Shown here in pieces: positions 37,736 through 50,565 of a DNA stretch of 64,000 nt. Source of the DNA: Combretum micranthum (Eukaryota > Streptophyta > Magnoliopsida > Myrtales > Combretaceae); NCBI GenBank assembly GCA_024138025.1, contig JAMXBD010000710.1:310001-374000 (forward strand), written 5' to 3'. Within the stretch, counting starts at the first letter, position 1. Every line of letters starts with the position of its first letter. The notes under the pieces were generated by a model. It was given only the letters and a program-made list of their open reading frames with translations, was not told where the DNA came from and did not search any database. The position numbers and the translations under genes were made by a program.

Positions 37736-38160
37736 TTTTGACATATAGCGACGTTTTTTGATTTTGCAAACTTTACCTTTTCTTTATACTCTAGTCACAT
37801 TTATTAAACGTAGGTGATTATACACTATTAGTCACATTTGAGAACAAATTTAGATTACATTTATGAGATTTGTTACTCTTTTATAAATGTAAACGTTACC
37901 AATTCTCATTATTAAATAAAATTAATAAATGCAATAAAATAAAGGTTCACTTTTTTTTTTAAAATTCACTCTACTTATGAAAAAGCTAAAAGAAATTAAA
38001 TTTGAAAGGAAAATTTAATTATTCTTCAAAATTGATTTAATTTATGATTAGCAATCTTAATTTTTTAAAACTAATTTAATTTATGCTAATAGTCTTATGA
38101 TATATTTCTAAATACCTAATTTAAATTTTATTATATTTAACCATGTTCAAAATAATTATA

Positions 38161-38328
38161 AAGATCGGATAGTTTTTTTTTTTTCGATAGACTACGGAGG
38201 CTATTACAACACGACCACATAGGGTCATTACAATGCTAATACAAAGAATCAAATTTAGTACCTCAAAGATGATGATCTGGACTGGATGCCACTAGATTAC
38301 AAGACCATTGACAAGATCGAATAGTTTT
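38161..38328 (-). mobile_element. tRNA-derived SINE on the minus strand
   Basis: A 136-bp body (38177-38312) is flanked by 16-bp direct repeats, AAGATCGGATAGTTTT at 38161-38176 and AAGATCGAATAGTTTT at 38313-38328 (one mismatch). On the minus strand the body starts GTCAATGGTCTTGTAATC, has an A-box-like region with CTAGTGGCATCC, a weak B-box-like region, and ends in poly-A (plus-strand T-run). These are the hallmarks of a plant SINE moved by LINE machinery. Confidence 0.7.
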
Positions 38329-39033
38329 GATATATGGTTTAACACCATATAAAAAAAATTTATATGAATATATGCTATTAAATTTAGATTTAGTGGTTTT
38401 AGCCTTTAAAAACGATTAAAGAAAATAGCATATTTCTTTTTCCCTGTTGGTATTTCCTTCTTTCACCTGCTCTTTTTCAATTTTTTGCCTCCACCTAAAC
38501 CCTAAACCAAACTCTGATTCGCTTGGCACCGCATCCCACCACCACTTACCGCCAAACCATGAAGCCACCCTTTATTACACCATAAGCCACCAGCTTGTAG
38601 ATATAGATTGTTAATTATATAATGTGGATATTGTACTTAAAATAGGGAAGAAGATTAAAATGAAACAAAATTTTGGTATTCACCAAAATCATAGGTATGA
38701 TCTCTATTTTCGTAATGATAATTTTGTTCCAATGATTAATTTTTTAATAGTTGCAACTTTTAAACAATTTCTTAAAGAGTTTTATGTATTTGGGTTACAT
38801 TTATTCATAATAATGGTCCATGTTAATTAATAACTAACAAACTTGAAATCCAAACGATGCAACTCATGTCCAAACAATATGATCTTAGAGAAAATTGTAA
38901 TGGTTAGAATATCTAATCATTATAAATATAATGTGTTGCAATTGGTAATGTAAGTATGATGAGAATTCTTCTCTTTATTTCTCTCTTTTGTTAACGATAT
39001 TATACATATATCTCAAATATATTTAAGTATGCT

Positions 39034-39066
39034 TTGATACTTGAAAATTTGCTATTCAAGTATCAA
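39034..39066. other. Perfect 12-bp hairpin
   Basis: TTGATACTTGAA and TTCAAGTATCAA are exact reverse complements separated by a 9-base loop. Surrounding DNA (38.9-39.2 kb) has a CT-rich, leader-like look that could come from an old LTR, but no LTR boundary was found. Confidence 0.5.
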
Positions 39067-41583
39067 GACTTAATTGTATCCTGGGGGAATTCTGCAACAT
39101 AACTCTCATAGTAAACTTTGTGTGAGAGGCATAAATTCTCTAAGGAAAGAGATATCATTCGTGCCTCTAAGTCATTGTTATTCTCCAAATTTGTTTCATT
39201 AGAAATTCTTTCCTAACACAACCTTTAAGCCATAACCCCTTAAATCCACACCATCATAGAGTAGTTGTCATGAAAGGCTGTGAACTTAGTGAAGAGTGTG
39301 GCTTGGCAATGTGACTTGGTGAAATGACTGATTGTAGTCAGTGAAGGAAGAGGTAGAGTTCCACTTGGCGACTAAAGTGGCTTGAAGCAGTAGTGAAAGT
39401 CCACGATAGGTCACACGTTGGCTTTAGTTGGGTCATGTGAAGTGGAAGTAAGTTGAATCAATTTTGGTCTTAGTGGATGTGGATGGTTATGGTGTACTGG
39501 TTTGAGTTTTGGTCTTAAGCTCTATGTGGAGTTTAAGTGAAGAAGGAATGATTCCTTGCTTGTAGTGATGGAGATCGAGGATGGCCAAGAATGGCTATAG
39601 GATGGTTAGTTGAGAGAGAATGAGAGTTTTGGCCTTGGAAGTGTTGGAGTCTCTTCAAGACGATGAATATTTTCTTTTTATCCTCTTTTTTAGATATTGA
39701 ACAAAAAATTTTTCTTCAATTAGGTCCAAAAGTTTAGTGCCAATATGAGGCAGAAAATATTTAATATATTTCTAATTAAAAAAGGAATATCATTGTTTGA
39801 TTTTGCTGTAGTATGATGTTATAGCCTAATGTTATGTTAGGTTGATGCGAATTGCAATGTTAAACATCATTAGAGTTGTAACCTGTAGGAAAATGTGTAT
39901 GGTTATTCTTAGTTTCTGGTATAAGCTACTATATAAACAATAATGGTGCTATAACCATTACTAGGAAACTCCAACTTTTTGTAGGTTCCACATGTTTACA
40001 GAATGGGAACCCTATTTTCAAACCTAGAGGCTAGCCTGTAACTCCATTAAACATTCCCATTTATCATCTTTTCAAAATTTTTACCATTTTGTTAATGGTT
40101 TATCAGATGATTTTTTTTTTGGTATTTTTCTAGGAAAGTCCAGATTATTGGAGAGACTACATTGTATATGCATAATAATTGTTTTCCTAAGTAGCATATA
40201 AAATTTCCAAGTTTGAGAATGTCACTGCTTGTGCTAGTGCTTCATAGGTTTATGTTTAGAAAATTTCATTGAGTTTGTGTTAGTGGGATAATTATATTTT
40301 CAAATGTTGAATCTGTCACATAATTTGCTTGTGAAAAGTGATCATGTAGTTTCTATTGTTAATAAATTTGTGAATGTAAATTTCTTTTTCAATTCATTTA
40401 TGTTGGTAAATCTATTCTATGCTCAAAGAAACTATAAGATTTCAAGCTGTCATCAGATCTCCAGTGCTAGTATAGACAATATTATTGATTTTAGCACATG
40501 AACATGTGATTGTATAAAATAATACAAAAAAGATTTTCAAAATAGTTACCATTGTTTTCTTATGTTGTTTTTAGTTTTAATGTCACATATTATATTATAA
40601 TGTAAGATGTTCATTAGATATGGTTAAGGTTTTTCTTTATCATGTTTTCATTCATGAGAGTATTCTTAGTAGATATAGAAATTTCCAATAAGATCGCTTC
40701 AGACATGAAAAAAAAAAGGCATCATGGATCAGCTTTAGAATATGGACTAAACATGAAATCTCACATATCTCTTTAATGGGATGAAGAGAGGGAAAAAAAG
40801 AAAAAGCGTTGTTGTAAAGAAGGCATAAGTTGGAATAAATTTGTGAGAACTAAAACCATTTGTTAAGTTATATCCTCGAGGTGATCGCATTATAGCTGAT
40901 ACTTTTGATATTCCTCAAGAAATCTCTTAGTTAGAGAATTTGGATGAGGTTCTATCTTATGAGGTATCATAACTATATATGTCTCTATTACTTATATGGA
41001 GATGCTTTTAGTTTTTTCTCACTCACACACTTTCGTGGATATATGTAGATTTAACATAGTTATATATATGAAAAATACTGTTTCTTCCTGCTGAGTTAGA
41101 TGCATAGCAAATTGTAAAGCCTTCACTTAGAGGAGATAATTTCCATTTCAAGAATCCCTTTAGCATGTGGTTAGTAGATATTTATGTAATTCTATCCCTT
41201 TGGTTCATTCTTTATTTTGTTGGTGCATTCTAGCATTGCCATTTGGATGAGGACCTAACTCGCTATACCATTTTGTGTTACTTGTATAAAATGTTTTGCA
41301 CTTTTTTAAGTGGCATGTCCTATATTTCTCCTTCCTCTTGATGGTACTTTCCATTTGGCCTTAAAGATAAATTCCATTTAACTTCCTTAAAAGTCAATTA
41401 AATGCATAAATTGACTTTGCTAATATGGAAGGATGAACATTTATACACATATTCTAATTTCTTATAGTTTTGCATTGGGTTTACTATATTTTCTTTTGAT
41501 AACTATGGGGTTCTTTTGTAATAATTTTTGCTTTCCTTTTTTGGCCTTCCCCCCCTTTCCCACCGCATCCCCACACCCACACC

Positions 41584-41584
<1 letters not shown>

Positions 41585-41624
<40 letters not shown>

Positions 41625-41642
41625 AAAAAAAAAAAAAAAAAA
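41585..41642. repeat. C30 followed directly by A28
   Basis: A run of about 30 C is joined without interruption to a run of about 28 A. The preceding 60 bases are also C-rich (CCCACACCCACACCACC). Confidence 0.95.
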
Positions 41643-44289
41643 GGTTTCTCTCTAAAACTTTGGGCTCCTTTTCCCTTAATAGATGTGTTAGGAATAGAGG
41701 ACTTATCTTGCAAAATTGGTATTATCCTCTTATGTATGCTTAGAAGTGGAGATTATGGAGTGGAGTCCATAGAGATGCATGCTTGGAGGTGAAAATTTAG
41801 GAAGTATAAATAGAATTGTGTAGAACTAGGAGTAAAATTATACTCATGGTGTATATTTTAAGTCAAAACATAAGATAAAATTGGTACCTGAGTGAGTAAG
41901 AGTGTAGAACATGAGAGCTAGGTTAAGCATTAACAAAGCCAATTAAGCCAAGTTGTGAGATTTGAGCTTGATTAATCTCTTACAGCCCTTAGATTTTTAG
42001 CTAATTCAACCTAGGCTAAGCATTAAGGAAGCCATATTTAAAGAAGGTATGTTAATCTATTTTAATCAATCAAATTTTCTTTTGTTATATTCTTGTGCTT
42101 TATTAAAAGATAAATTGTCTAGGTGATGAAAGTGGTTGGGGACACTAGTAGCTATTGAACCAATGCAATAGATTTTGGAACTTGTGTGGAGTGAGTTTCC
42201 TTGAACTTAAAAAAAAAAAATCCTGAACTTTTATTTGCACCTTCAAAACTATCTATATCATACTGTGTTATTTGCATGTCATATTATATTACAGGAAAGA
42301 TTCTAAATCCTATGATTAATTCAGTGATCTAGCTTAGTTTTAAAGGAGAAGAAAGTTCTAAATTCTAAATCCCCTTTTTTAGGTTCTATTGATAGTTTGT
42401 GGCTCTTTTTAGCTGATGTGGCATAAATGGAAAGACTGGATCTCTAAATATATCATACATTTTTCAAGGATGAAAAGAAAATATAATTGATGATTCCGAA
42501 GTCTTCCCATGGTTTGAGCATTAGCTATTCGCCTATTTGACCTTTGATATGGAAATTATAAAGCGAATCCATGGTGAGATTTTTCCTTTCAGGTTAGTTA
42601 TCCTTCCTGTTTGCTCTTATGACTTTATTATCTCTTACTGTCATTGCTACTTACGAGAACTACTAATGGTTTCTCAGGTTCTCAAGTACAAATATGAACT
42701 ATTTCTTACTGTTGTTCATGGAAATGGGATCATGTTCTAGGCAGTTGTTGAATGTAGCCGCTTGCATGGAAAATCTGATGAACTAATTGGATTTATCACT
42801 GTTAGAAGTAGTCTGACAAACAAAAGTGGGGCAAGTTTATGAATGCACTTTATGAATTAGTAGATTTAGCATTTTTTGCGAGGATGCTTCCTATGAACTG
42901 TAACTGTTCCAAGTAACTAATGACTACAAAAATAAGATTCCTAAAATTACCCAAACAAAAAGTACAATCAAGCTAAAGTGGTTTATCATTAAATTGCAGT
43001 TTTTATTACCATTATCAACACACATATTATAAAGATAAGTTTACCACTTTCTTAGTCACTGCCTATAATAATCACAACATGCTGACATGAGTATGTTACA
43101 CAATCATGAACTGCACAGAAATCATCGAAGTAAAACTAATAAAAGATGGATGAAGATTGGTGATGCTATAGCACTTGGTTATGTATCTCTATTGTCAAAA
43201 TTGATGTTTTTAAATATTTCTTTAGTTTTTTGTATAAATGGGTGTAATAAATTCTTTATAAATTAAACTACTATTGGCTCAAACTTCATTTTGCTACTGC
43301 CATGCATTATAATTTGAGAAATTTGTGCTAAATGAATTTTTTCTTTCCCCTTCATTATTCGTGTTGTAGTTTATAAAATATATAGGAAAAAAGAAGAAAA
43401 ACTGCCCATTAACTTTATTCACAATGTTAAGGGGCTTATTTATGAATTATTAGTTTATGGAACATTTATGAATAAAGAGCTTATTGGCATCTGAGAGGGT
43501 TCCTTTGAAAAATGGATCTGTCATTGAATTTATGCCATCCATTCTGCATATTTATTGGGATTGTTGAGAACTTGGGTAATTGTAGATTGCAAAGTCTTGT
43601 ACGACGGTTGTTGCAAATTTAATTTAAATTAAACCAGATTCAGCTGTTAGTGGAAAAAATTATCAATGCTTCACCCATAACTTGAATTTGCTATTCAATA
43701 ATCTTTCGTCTACCATAACTCAATGTGCTATCTAATGGTGTTTATAGCTTGTTCAACTAACTCAATTTATACAACAACTTATCTTAAGTTTTCCTAGTAG
43801 TTCAAGTTAGTTGTCATTAGTCTTCTCATAATCCCATTCATTGTTTTTTTAATCTTTCAATAATAGTATCTACTTATTGTGTGGCAGCAAGTCTAAATGA
43901 AAGAGATCTTTTACCAAATGCCTGAGATCTTTTGCCAAAATCTATCACATAGTGGTGATAGTGATAGCAGCAAGGAAGAAGATCAAGATACCAGGCTATG
44001 TGTTTTTTATTTTTCTTCTTTTGAAGCACTTTAACTAAGATCATGTTTGGACATGCTCACTTTGATAGAGTTTACAAATTCTGCTTATGCTTCCTCTATG
44101 GACACTAGAATAATGATTGTAATGTGTTTTTTTTTCTTTATTGTAAGTATGGACTTTTTGATCTTCACGCATTGTTTGTATTGCAAACTTTATTCTATCG
44201 AACGCACTATATGCTAGAAAATTTAGTGGTGTCAATTAAAAAAAAATGTTAATGCTTGATATATTGTTGTCTGTGTAAATTATCAAATA

Positions 44290-44992
44290 TAATATATGAT
44301 CATAGAGGTAGATATTACTAATTGTGAATACAATATCCAATATATAGATATATATTGGCTATATAATTTGAATGGCCACATTTAAATGTAGTCATTAAAA
44401 TTTGCCCTAATACATTGAAACATTGCTAATTCAGCTAAACTGTTATAATCTAACATTCTTAATTGACTTGGTTAGTCACATTTAAACACGATTGATTAAA
44501 ATAAATAGCTATGTTTAAATATTACAAACTTTGTTGAACACCCATGTTTACAAGTCGCTAATATTTTAGAATAGCCATGTTTATTTTAGGGGAATATAAA
44601 CGAATTGCCATGTTTATACATCATCAATTCAATTACATGCCTACATTTAGACATCACTGATAGAATCTTATAGTCACATTTAGACATCACCAATCATAAA
44701 GTTTAACTAGTAGGGGAACAATTAAGTACATTTAGCTACACATAGTTGTGATCAATACTTAACAAGAGCCACGTTTAATTGTCGTTATTAGAGCCTTTTA
44801 AGCCCAAAATTTTTTGGCAATGTTTTATTTTTAACATAATATATTTAATTTGCAATGGAACTTTGGCGACGTCTATAGGCCATATGTATTAAACATTACT
44901 GAAAGTCTTTGGCCACTCTTCTTTTTTCTTCTTCTTTTTTTAATGTTTTGCAATGTTTACTAAACATTGTCAAAGTGCCATTCTATTGTAGT
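44290..44992. repeat. Possible CACTA-type subterminal repeat region
   Basis: Many degenerate copies of a word like GCCACATTTAAATG / CCATGTTTA.ACATC occur in both orientations at 44370-44780, as in the subterminal zones of plant CACTA transposons. The block ends near TTCTATTGTAGTC (about 44978-44990), similar to the TTCTTGTAGTG right end of CACTA elements but not exact. A related word (AGTCACATTTATTAAACG) is found at about 37792-37811. No transposase is seen. Confidence 0.3.
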
Positions 44993-45009
44993 CCTATTGA
45001 TGTTTTGCT

Positions 45010-45220
45010 TATGGGTGGAGTTACCCCCTAAACTTTTATCTATATGTGGATTCCCTCCATCACCACTTACCCCTAAATTCATTAAGAAATGTTAAATATC
45101 CTTAACTTTGCTAATTATTGAAAGTTTAAGGAGTCAAATAGCTCACTTTGAAAGTTTTTGAGGGGCTGGGGATATATTTGTGCCTTAGTAAAAGTTTAGG
45201 AGGGTAATTTGCAAATTCTC
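45010..45220. repeat. Small TIR element (MITE-like), about 210 bp
   Basis: The left end has GTTACCCCCTAAACTTTTA and the right end has TAAAAGTTTAGGAGGGTAAT, which are imperfect inverted repeats. Related blocks occur at 21040-21230 and 37581-37735. A clear target duplication was not found. Confidence 0.5.
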
Positions 45221-48200
45221 TTAACAAAATTATTCAAATAAAATTTGTTAATGTAATTGGAGGATCAATTAAGTTAATTATAAAAATTAAAACTACCTAT
45301 TGAACTTAATTAACTAACATGCTGATCTAAATAGTTTAACTACTTTTTCCAATTTAGCATATTTAATTCCTTTGAATCCTTGAATAATAGTTTGGAATAA
45401 ATCTAAAATAACAAGAGTAAAGCTTTTTAAAATTTAGGATAATTTAAATAAACTTATAGGAAATTATTAACATTAATAATGTTGTTGAATAAATTTTAGG
45501 ATACCTATAGATATAAAGCTAGTTTTAGGAGAAAAACAAATTAGATAACTATTTTGTTAGTTTGATGGTTGAACATGCTAAGATTATGTATTAATGAACT
45601 TAATGTTCAACTAGATATTAATAATAATTATTATGTTGATTGCAGTTTCATTTATGTTGGTAGTTATCTTGAATAGGTAGGTCATGAATTGGTTGTTCCA
45701 TGCTTGTAGTAAAAGGAACATTAAAGAGGAAATTGTTGTAGTTTAGTATTGAGGTTACTCTTATAAGCAAGTGGACTGCTGATATGGATACCCTATATTA
45801 CAAGTCAGGTATTTTATAGAGAAGTTATAATAGATCACACCAATTGAATATGATACTAGTTTAAACGGTTACAATGGATTGGTTGCTTAATGGTTAATTC
45901 TAGTGATGAAGCCCATATGAGGCGATTTGTGTTGGCATTGGGATTAGATGATCCTATGTATATGTATTAATCCTGTTACTAAGATGAAATGAACTAATTA
46001 AATGGCATCGTGTATGATGATATGATTTGATTCTTGCATTTGATGATTATGTCTTGCAACATTTTTATTTTGTATGTGTGATAGATTGGTTATTTGCTTG
46101 ATGTTTTGGCCTCCCTTTTTGGAGATCTATGGGTTAATTAAATTATTGGACTAAAAGTTGTATGCCCTTATTGAAAACGATACATGGTGGACTCATCATG
46201 CCTTTCGAGTTTAAGGTGTGATATAATTTTGTTGTGGATGTCAGTTGCATTTTGTTGTACATGTCATTGCTAGAATAGAGGATCCCATTGATGTTGTTGG
46301 CTTTGATAGAAGTAGGATCATCGATAATTGACAATAAAGGTCATTTTACTTTGCTTAAGTTTTGCATTGGGTCTTATTATGGAGAGACTTTCCACGAAGT
46401 TAGAGCTTGGGGAACTGACGGATATATAGTGACTCAAGGTGTGTTACTTGGTGTATGTGGTGAGATATTGTTAGCATCAAGAGAGCTCATAACTAAGTAC
46501 AATTTTCATGAGTAAATGTATCAATAGAATCATCCATATGTAGGATGATGAGTCACATATTAATGCAATGCAATAGATATCTTAAAGGTGGATAATGAAC
46601 TAGACATAATCAAAGTAGCTTCTTGTAGCAAAACTCCTATTTATCTACATGCATGATTACTATATAATTCAAAAGAAGGTAAAAATAGAATATAAGTTCT
46701 TGCTAAGTTAGTCAACCATTGACCCAGCTTAGCCTTCGTTAAGACACATTTGTAGCTGAGTGAATTGGTTGTTTCTTTATCTTTTTATATTTTAGTTCGT
46801 AGTTTTTTTTTTTTCCACACCCTTTACTATGACAAACTTTGTAATAGATATGCTAAAAAAAGAGATTTGGCAAATCCTAAGACTAAAATGAGGAGTTGGT
46901 ACGTCCTGAGATTTGGTATAACCTTACACTATTATTGGTGCATTGTTATGGATTTGCTTACTTTGATTTTTACATCAAATTTGTGTGTAAAATTCTCTTA
47001 TCTCAATTATTGTAATTTCTTATATTGTTTGCTATATCCATATATATTTGAAATTTAGATCAGATCCTAGCAAACTTCAGAAAGACTCTAATAAGCTCAG
47101 GATCTCACTATAATAAGTAATTTTTTTCTACGTGGCCTACAACCTATGTAAGATTCCTAACTAATGAGTAAGTTGTGTGAGTGGTCATGGTGCAAGATAT
47201 TTAATTAATGTATTATCAATGTATTAAAACTTAATGAGCTCTGTTACCATTTTTAACGGATCCGTCATAGATGGCGTTGGACTGAGATTTTGTTTTTGGG
47301 TTACCTTTTTCTGCTAACTCTATAATTTATACACAATAAAAAAAGGAAGAATCGGATCATATCCAATAATCACTAGTGCATTTAGCAAATATGATAATAT
47401 TATCCATCTCATCTCGCCGATATAGGGCAGAAGCGTGATCTAAAATTTGATCATGTGGAGCGTGGTCGAATCCCACGTCATGCCATACGCAAGGTAGGGA
47501 CAGTAGCCCATGGTTTTTATGTGATAATGACTACGCTGTCGTCAACGATGACATCTGTTATTTTATCTTCGTCTTTATTTCTCTCCAACGACAAGACAGG
47601 CTAGGTGTCCCTGTTGATGTCTTTTGCAGTAATTGGAAAAGGTATCACGATGATTAGACTATTCATTAATAAGGTTTTAAAAATATTATATCAGCCTTTA
47701 TATAAGTTTTTTTTATTTTATACTTTATAAGTTTTATTTATTTTTATGGAATATTTTATTTTATAAAATAATTATAAAAACTTATTTGAAAAAATCTTTC
47801 ATAAAAAAATCTAAAAAAATAAAATAGGCTTCTTTATATTAATAAGAGTCTCAAAAAATATATTTTTTTTTATCTAAATACTCGTATCAAGCATAAATAA
47901 TGTGAATGCTTTTAATGGGCAAATCCTAACTTTTCTCTGGTAGCACAAAACATGTACGTAATGATGCAAATATCTAGTCACTCGATTAATTAAAGTTAAG
48001 TTTCCCGAAATGTCCCGATGCATCAGCCACTGAGTTTATTAGCTTAAAGTAATGCCGTATGCTATGGGCCGCATCTTTATCTCATCGCATCCCTGAATAA
48101 CTAACCCATATAAAAAAAAAAAAATTACGTTCATTTTCGGTATTTTTTTTTTTTAAAAATCCCTCAAGTTCATTTTCATTTGAACACTTAGTATTGTGAC

Positions 48201-48602
48201 TACTTCAATAATAACCTTCCCTTCATAACTTAATTGGTAAATCAGATAAAATATTGATTTGTTATCAGCACCTAATTGTCATTTGAATACACAATCGCAT
48301 TTTACTCTCACTATGCTAACAAAATGCAGGGATACGGTGACTCTAATCAATTATATGAACAAAATTATTAATTTTAGTTTTTTAAGCTTAGTGATACTAC
48401 ATATCCTAACTCTATCTATAATGATCTACCAGTTAGATTTCATTTATTTTATCAATTATAAATATTGTGTATTTTAAATGATTGCTATAAAAAAGATATT
48501 CAAGGTATATGATATATGTAAGTAGTAAAAACACATTTTAGAAAACAAAGATAACATAGAGGATTGTTTGTAATAATAATAAAAAAAATTATTTACTCTA
48601 AG
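45221..48602. other. Intergenic region, no recognised gene
   Basis: AT-rich DNA. A 75-codon frame at 46288-46515 (contains RAWGTDGYIVTQGVLLGVCG) matches nothing I recognise and is short enough to be chance. A tRNA-like T-arm word at about 47456-47480 is discussed under rejected items. Confidence 0.35.
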
Positions 48603-48837
48603 TAAAATATGGGATTAATTTCACTGATGGTACATGAACTTTCTCGATTTAACAATTTTGTACTTAAAAAATTTTTTTGTCCATAAAATACCTCAACTTT
48701 TGAAACTTTTCACCGATGGTCATTTTTGCCAATTCCAACCAAAACTTCGGCAAAATGCTGATGTGAAAAAAAAAATATTAAAAACTGATTTCTCTTTCCA
48801 CATTAGTATGTTTTTTTTTTTCTATATTTTTTTTTCT

Positions 48838-48896
48838 GTCTCTCTCTCTCTCTATTTCTCCTCTCCCCTCCTCCTCCTCCTCCTCCTCCTCCTTCT
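48838..48896. repeat. CT and (CTC)n microsatellite inside the MULE
   Basis: (CT)n is followed by about eight CTC units just inside the left TIR of the MULE. It mirrors a GA-rich tract near the right TIR. Confidence 0.85.
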
Positions 48897-49052
48897 TCAT
48901 CCCATCATAACCCAGAAGAAAATCCAAGCCTTTTCACTTTATAAACAACATTTCATACAAAATTTTTACAGAGATACCGTTTTTATTCAAATATGCACAT
49001 ATCAGTATAACAAAAAAAAAAAAAAAATCAAAACTTATGGAGCAATTATTAA

Positions 49053-50565
49053 TAGAGGTGGGCAAATGGGCCTGCTGGGCCGAGCCGGCCCGCTCAGGCT
49101 GGTAGGTTAAACGGGCAAAAAAATTTTGGCCCGATCTCGACCTGCTTTGGCCCCCGGGCTAAACGGGCCAAAGCTAGCTAAAAAAAATTATTTTTTTATT
49201 TTTATTTTTTATGTTAATTTGTGTGAAAATTGGAATATTTAACTATTTTAGGTTTTTTTATATATATCAATAATTAATTTTATTGCTATTTTAATTATTT
49301 ATATATAAAAACAAAAAATTTAAATAATTCAATATCATATGTCCTAACTTTAGAAAATAACCAATTAAAACCGGTAAATTTCATCTTACCTTACGTACGT
49401 TTTTTGGTTGGGTAGGATGATTACGAAAGCTCTCGTCTCCGTAGAGGTTAGGCCATAAACATGAATATAATGCTACCATCTTAGTTGAATGAAAATAATG
49501 AATTATATGACTTAAATCCTCGTATATTCAGATTGATAACTGAGACATGCAACGGTTGTATCGGATATGCATGAAAGGAAGACGGAAATGACTCATCGAG
49601 CCAACATAACAAATACAATCCAACCTCCACTCCGGAACCCGGTTGGATGTAGCGGGCCTCAATGTACAAGAGCTAAGCTGTTATTGACCCTGGTTGAAAA
49701 AATCTAAAGCAATGCAGGAATAGATAGGGATGATTCATCAATAATTATTGCAGTTGCTAATTTACAATAATTTTTTTTTCTTTTATTGGATATCTATCCG
49801 ATTATATTTTTTTTTTTCATACTTCAACAAAAATCAATATAATCTGAACAAGCTCGACCGGTTCAATGGGAGCAAGCCATGAAATCGGGCCAACCCAGCA
49901 AATCATAAACCCAGCATAATCCAGACTACCCGAGCAATCCATTCGGGTGCAATGCATAAAAGACAAGCCGTGACTTGGAACCTAGTTGAAAAATCTAAAG
50001 CAATGATAGGTCATTTAGTGAGACGTGCAACGGTTGTACCAGGTAAATATCTTTCAATTTGTAAAATTCCAAGGTGTTAAATTAGTTGGTAATGATTAAA
50101 ATACGTGAGTAATCTACCTATTTTCTAGTTACAAATAATATGGTTTATTTTGATTGTTCAATACTTTATAGATATTTTATGATAAATTATATATAAAATA
50201 TTGCTGATGGCAAAAAAAAAAAAAAAAAAAGAAATATAATATATTGCCTTATCTTTAGTTTTGCTATAAATGAAATTAAAGGAATTTCACGTCAAACTAG
50301 TAAGTTTAATCTGCGTAATCCTACTTTGATATATGAGCTTCATTTCATTTCAATTATATATAATATATTCCTTTCTTTCTTTCTCTCTCTCTCTTTTTCT
50401 TATGACCCGACCCGTCATGGGTTAGCACACTTTGGCCTATGGGTTTAACGGACCGGCCTATTTTAGCCCGCTTTTAAACTGACAAAAAATAAAAATGACC
50501 ACGGCCCATTTTTTAAAATGGGTAAATGGACGACCCGTGGGCCACGACCCTTATGTCTAGCTCTA
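49053..50565. mobile_element. hAT-like non-autonomous element nested in the MULE
   Basis: The terminal inverted repeats are TAGAGGTGGGCAAATGGG on the left and TAGAGCTAGACATAAGGG on the right (reverse complement), 14 of 18 positions alike. The subterminal zones are rich in GGGCC/CCCG words in both orientations, typical of plant hAT elements. The 8-bp flanks ATTATTAA (49045-49052) and ATTATTAG (50566-50573) match at 7 of 8. It sits in the first copy of a duplicated MULE segment (AAAATCC...GGAGCAATTAT). No transposase ORF is visible in its 1513 bp. Confidence 0.75.

Larger units (their letters stand above)
38329..44289. other. Long AT-rich intergenic region, no recognised gene
   Basis: About 6 kb without a supported gene. 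Landmarks are a pyrimidine/CCACC-rich patch at 38440-38600, a perfect 12-bp hairpin at 39034-39066, and a C30-A28 homopolymer pair at 41585-41642. Short frames here are not longer than expected by chance and match nothing I know. Parts may be old transposon interiors. Confidence 0.4.

Noticed and set aside
41433..41792. 119-codon frame with poly-Pro and poly-Lys
   Set aside because: It is simply the translation of the C30-A28 homopolymers and flanks.
37581..45220. A single 7.6-kb MULE with ends at 37581 and 45220
   Set aside because: The inner TIR-like blocks are similar, but the 9-bp flanks (AAAAAAAAT and TTAACAAAA) do not match, and 45010-45220 has its own small inverted repeats.
47400..47490. 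tRNA-like T-arm (CGTGG TCGAATC CCACG) at about 47460-47476
   Set aside because: The loop lacks the canonical first T, and no matching acceptor stem, D-arm or anticodon arm could be drawn. It is not called as a tRNA gene.
48634..49110. 158-codon frame over the left TIR of the MULE
   Set aside because: It crosses the TIR, the microsatellite, poly-A and the start of the nested hAT. It is a chance frame.
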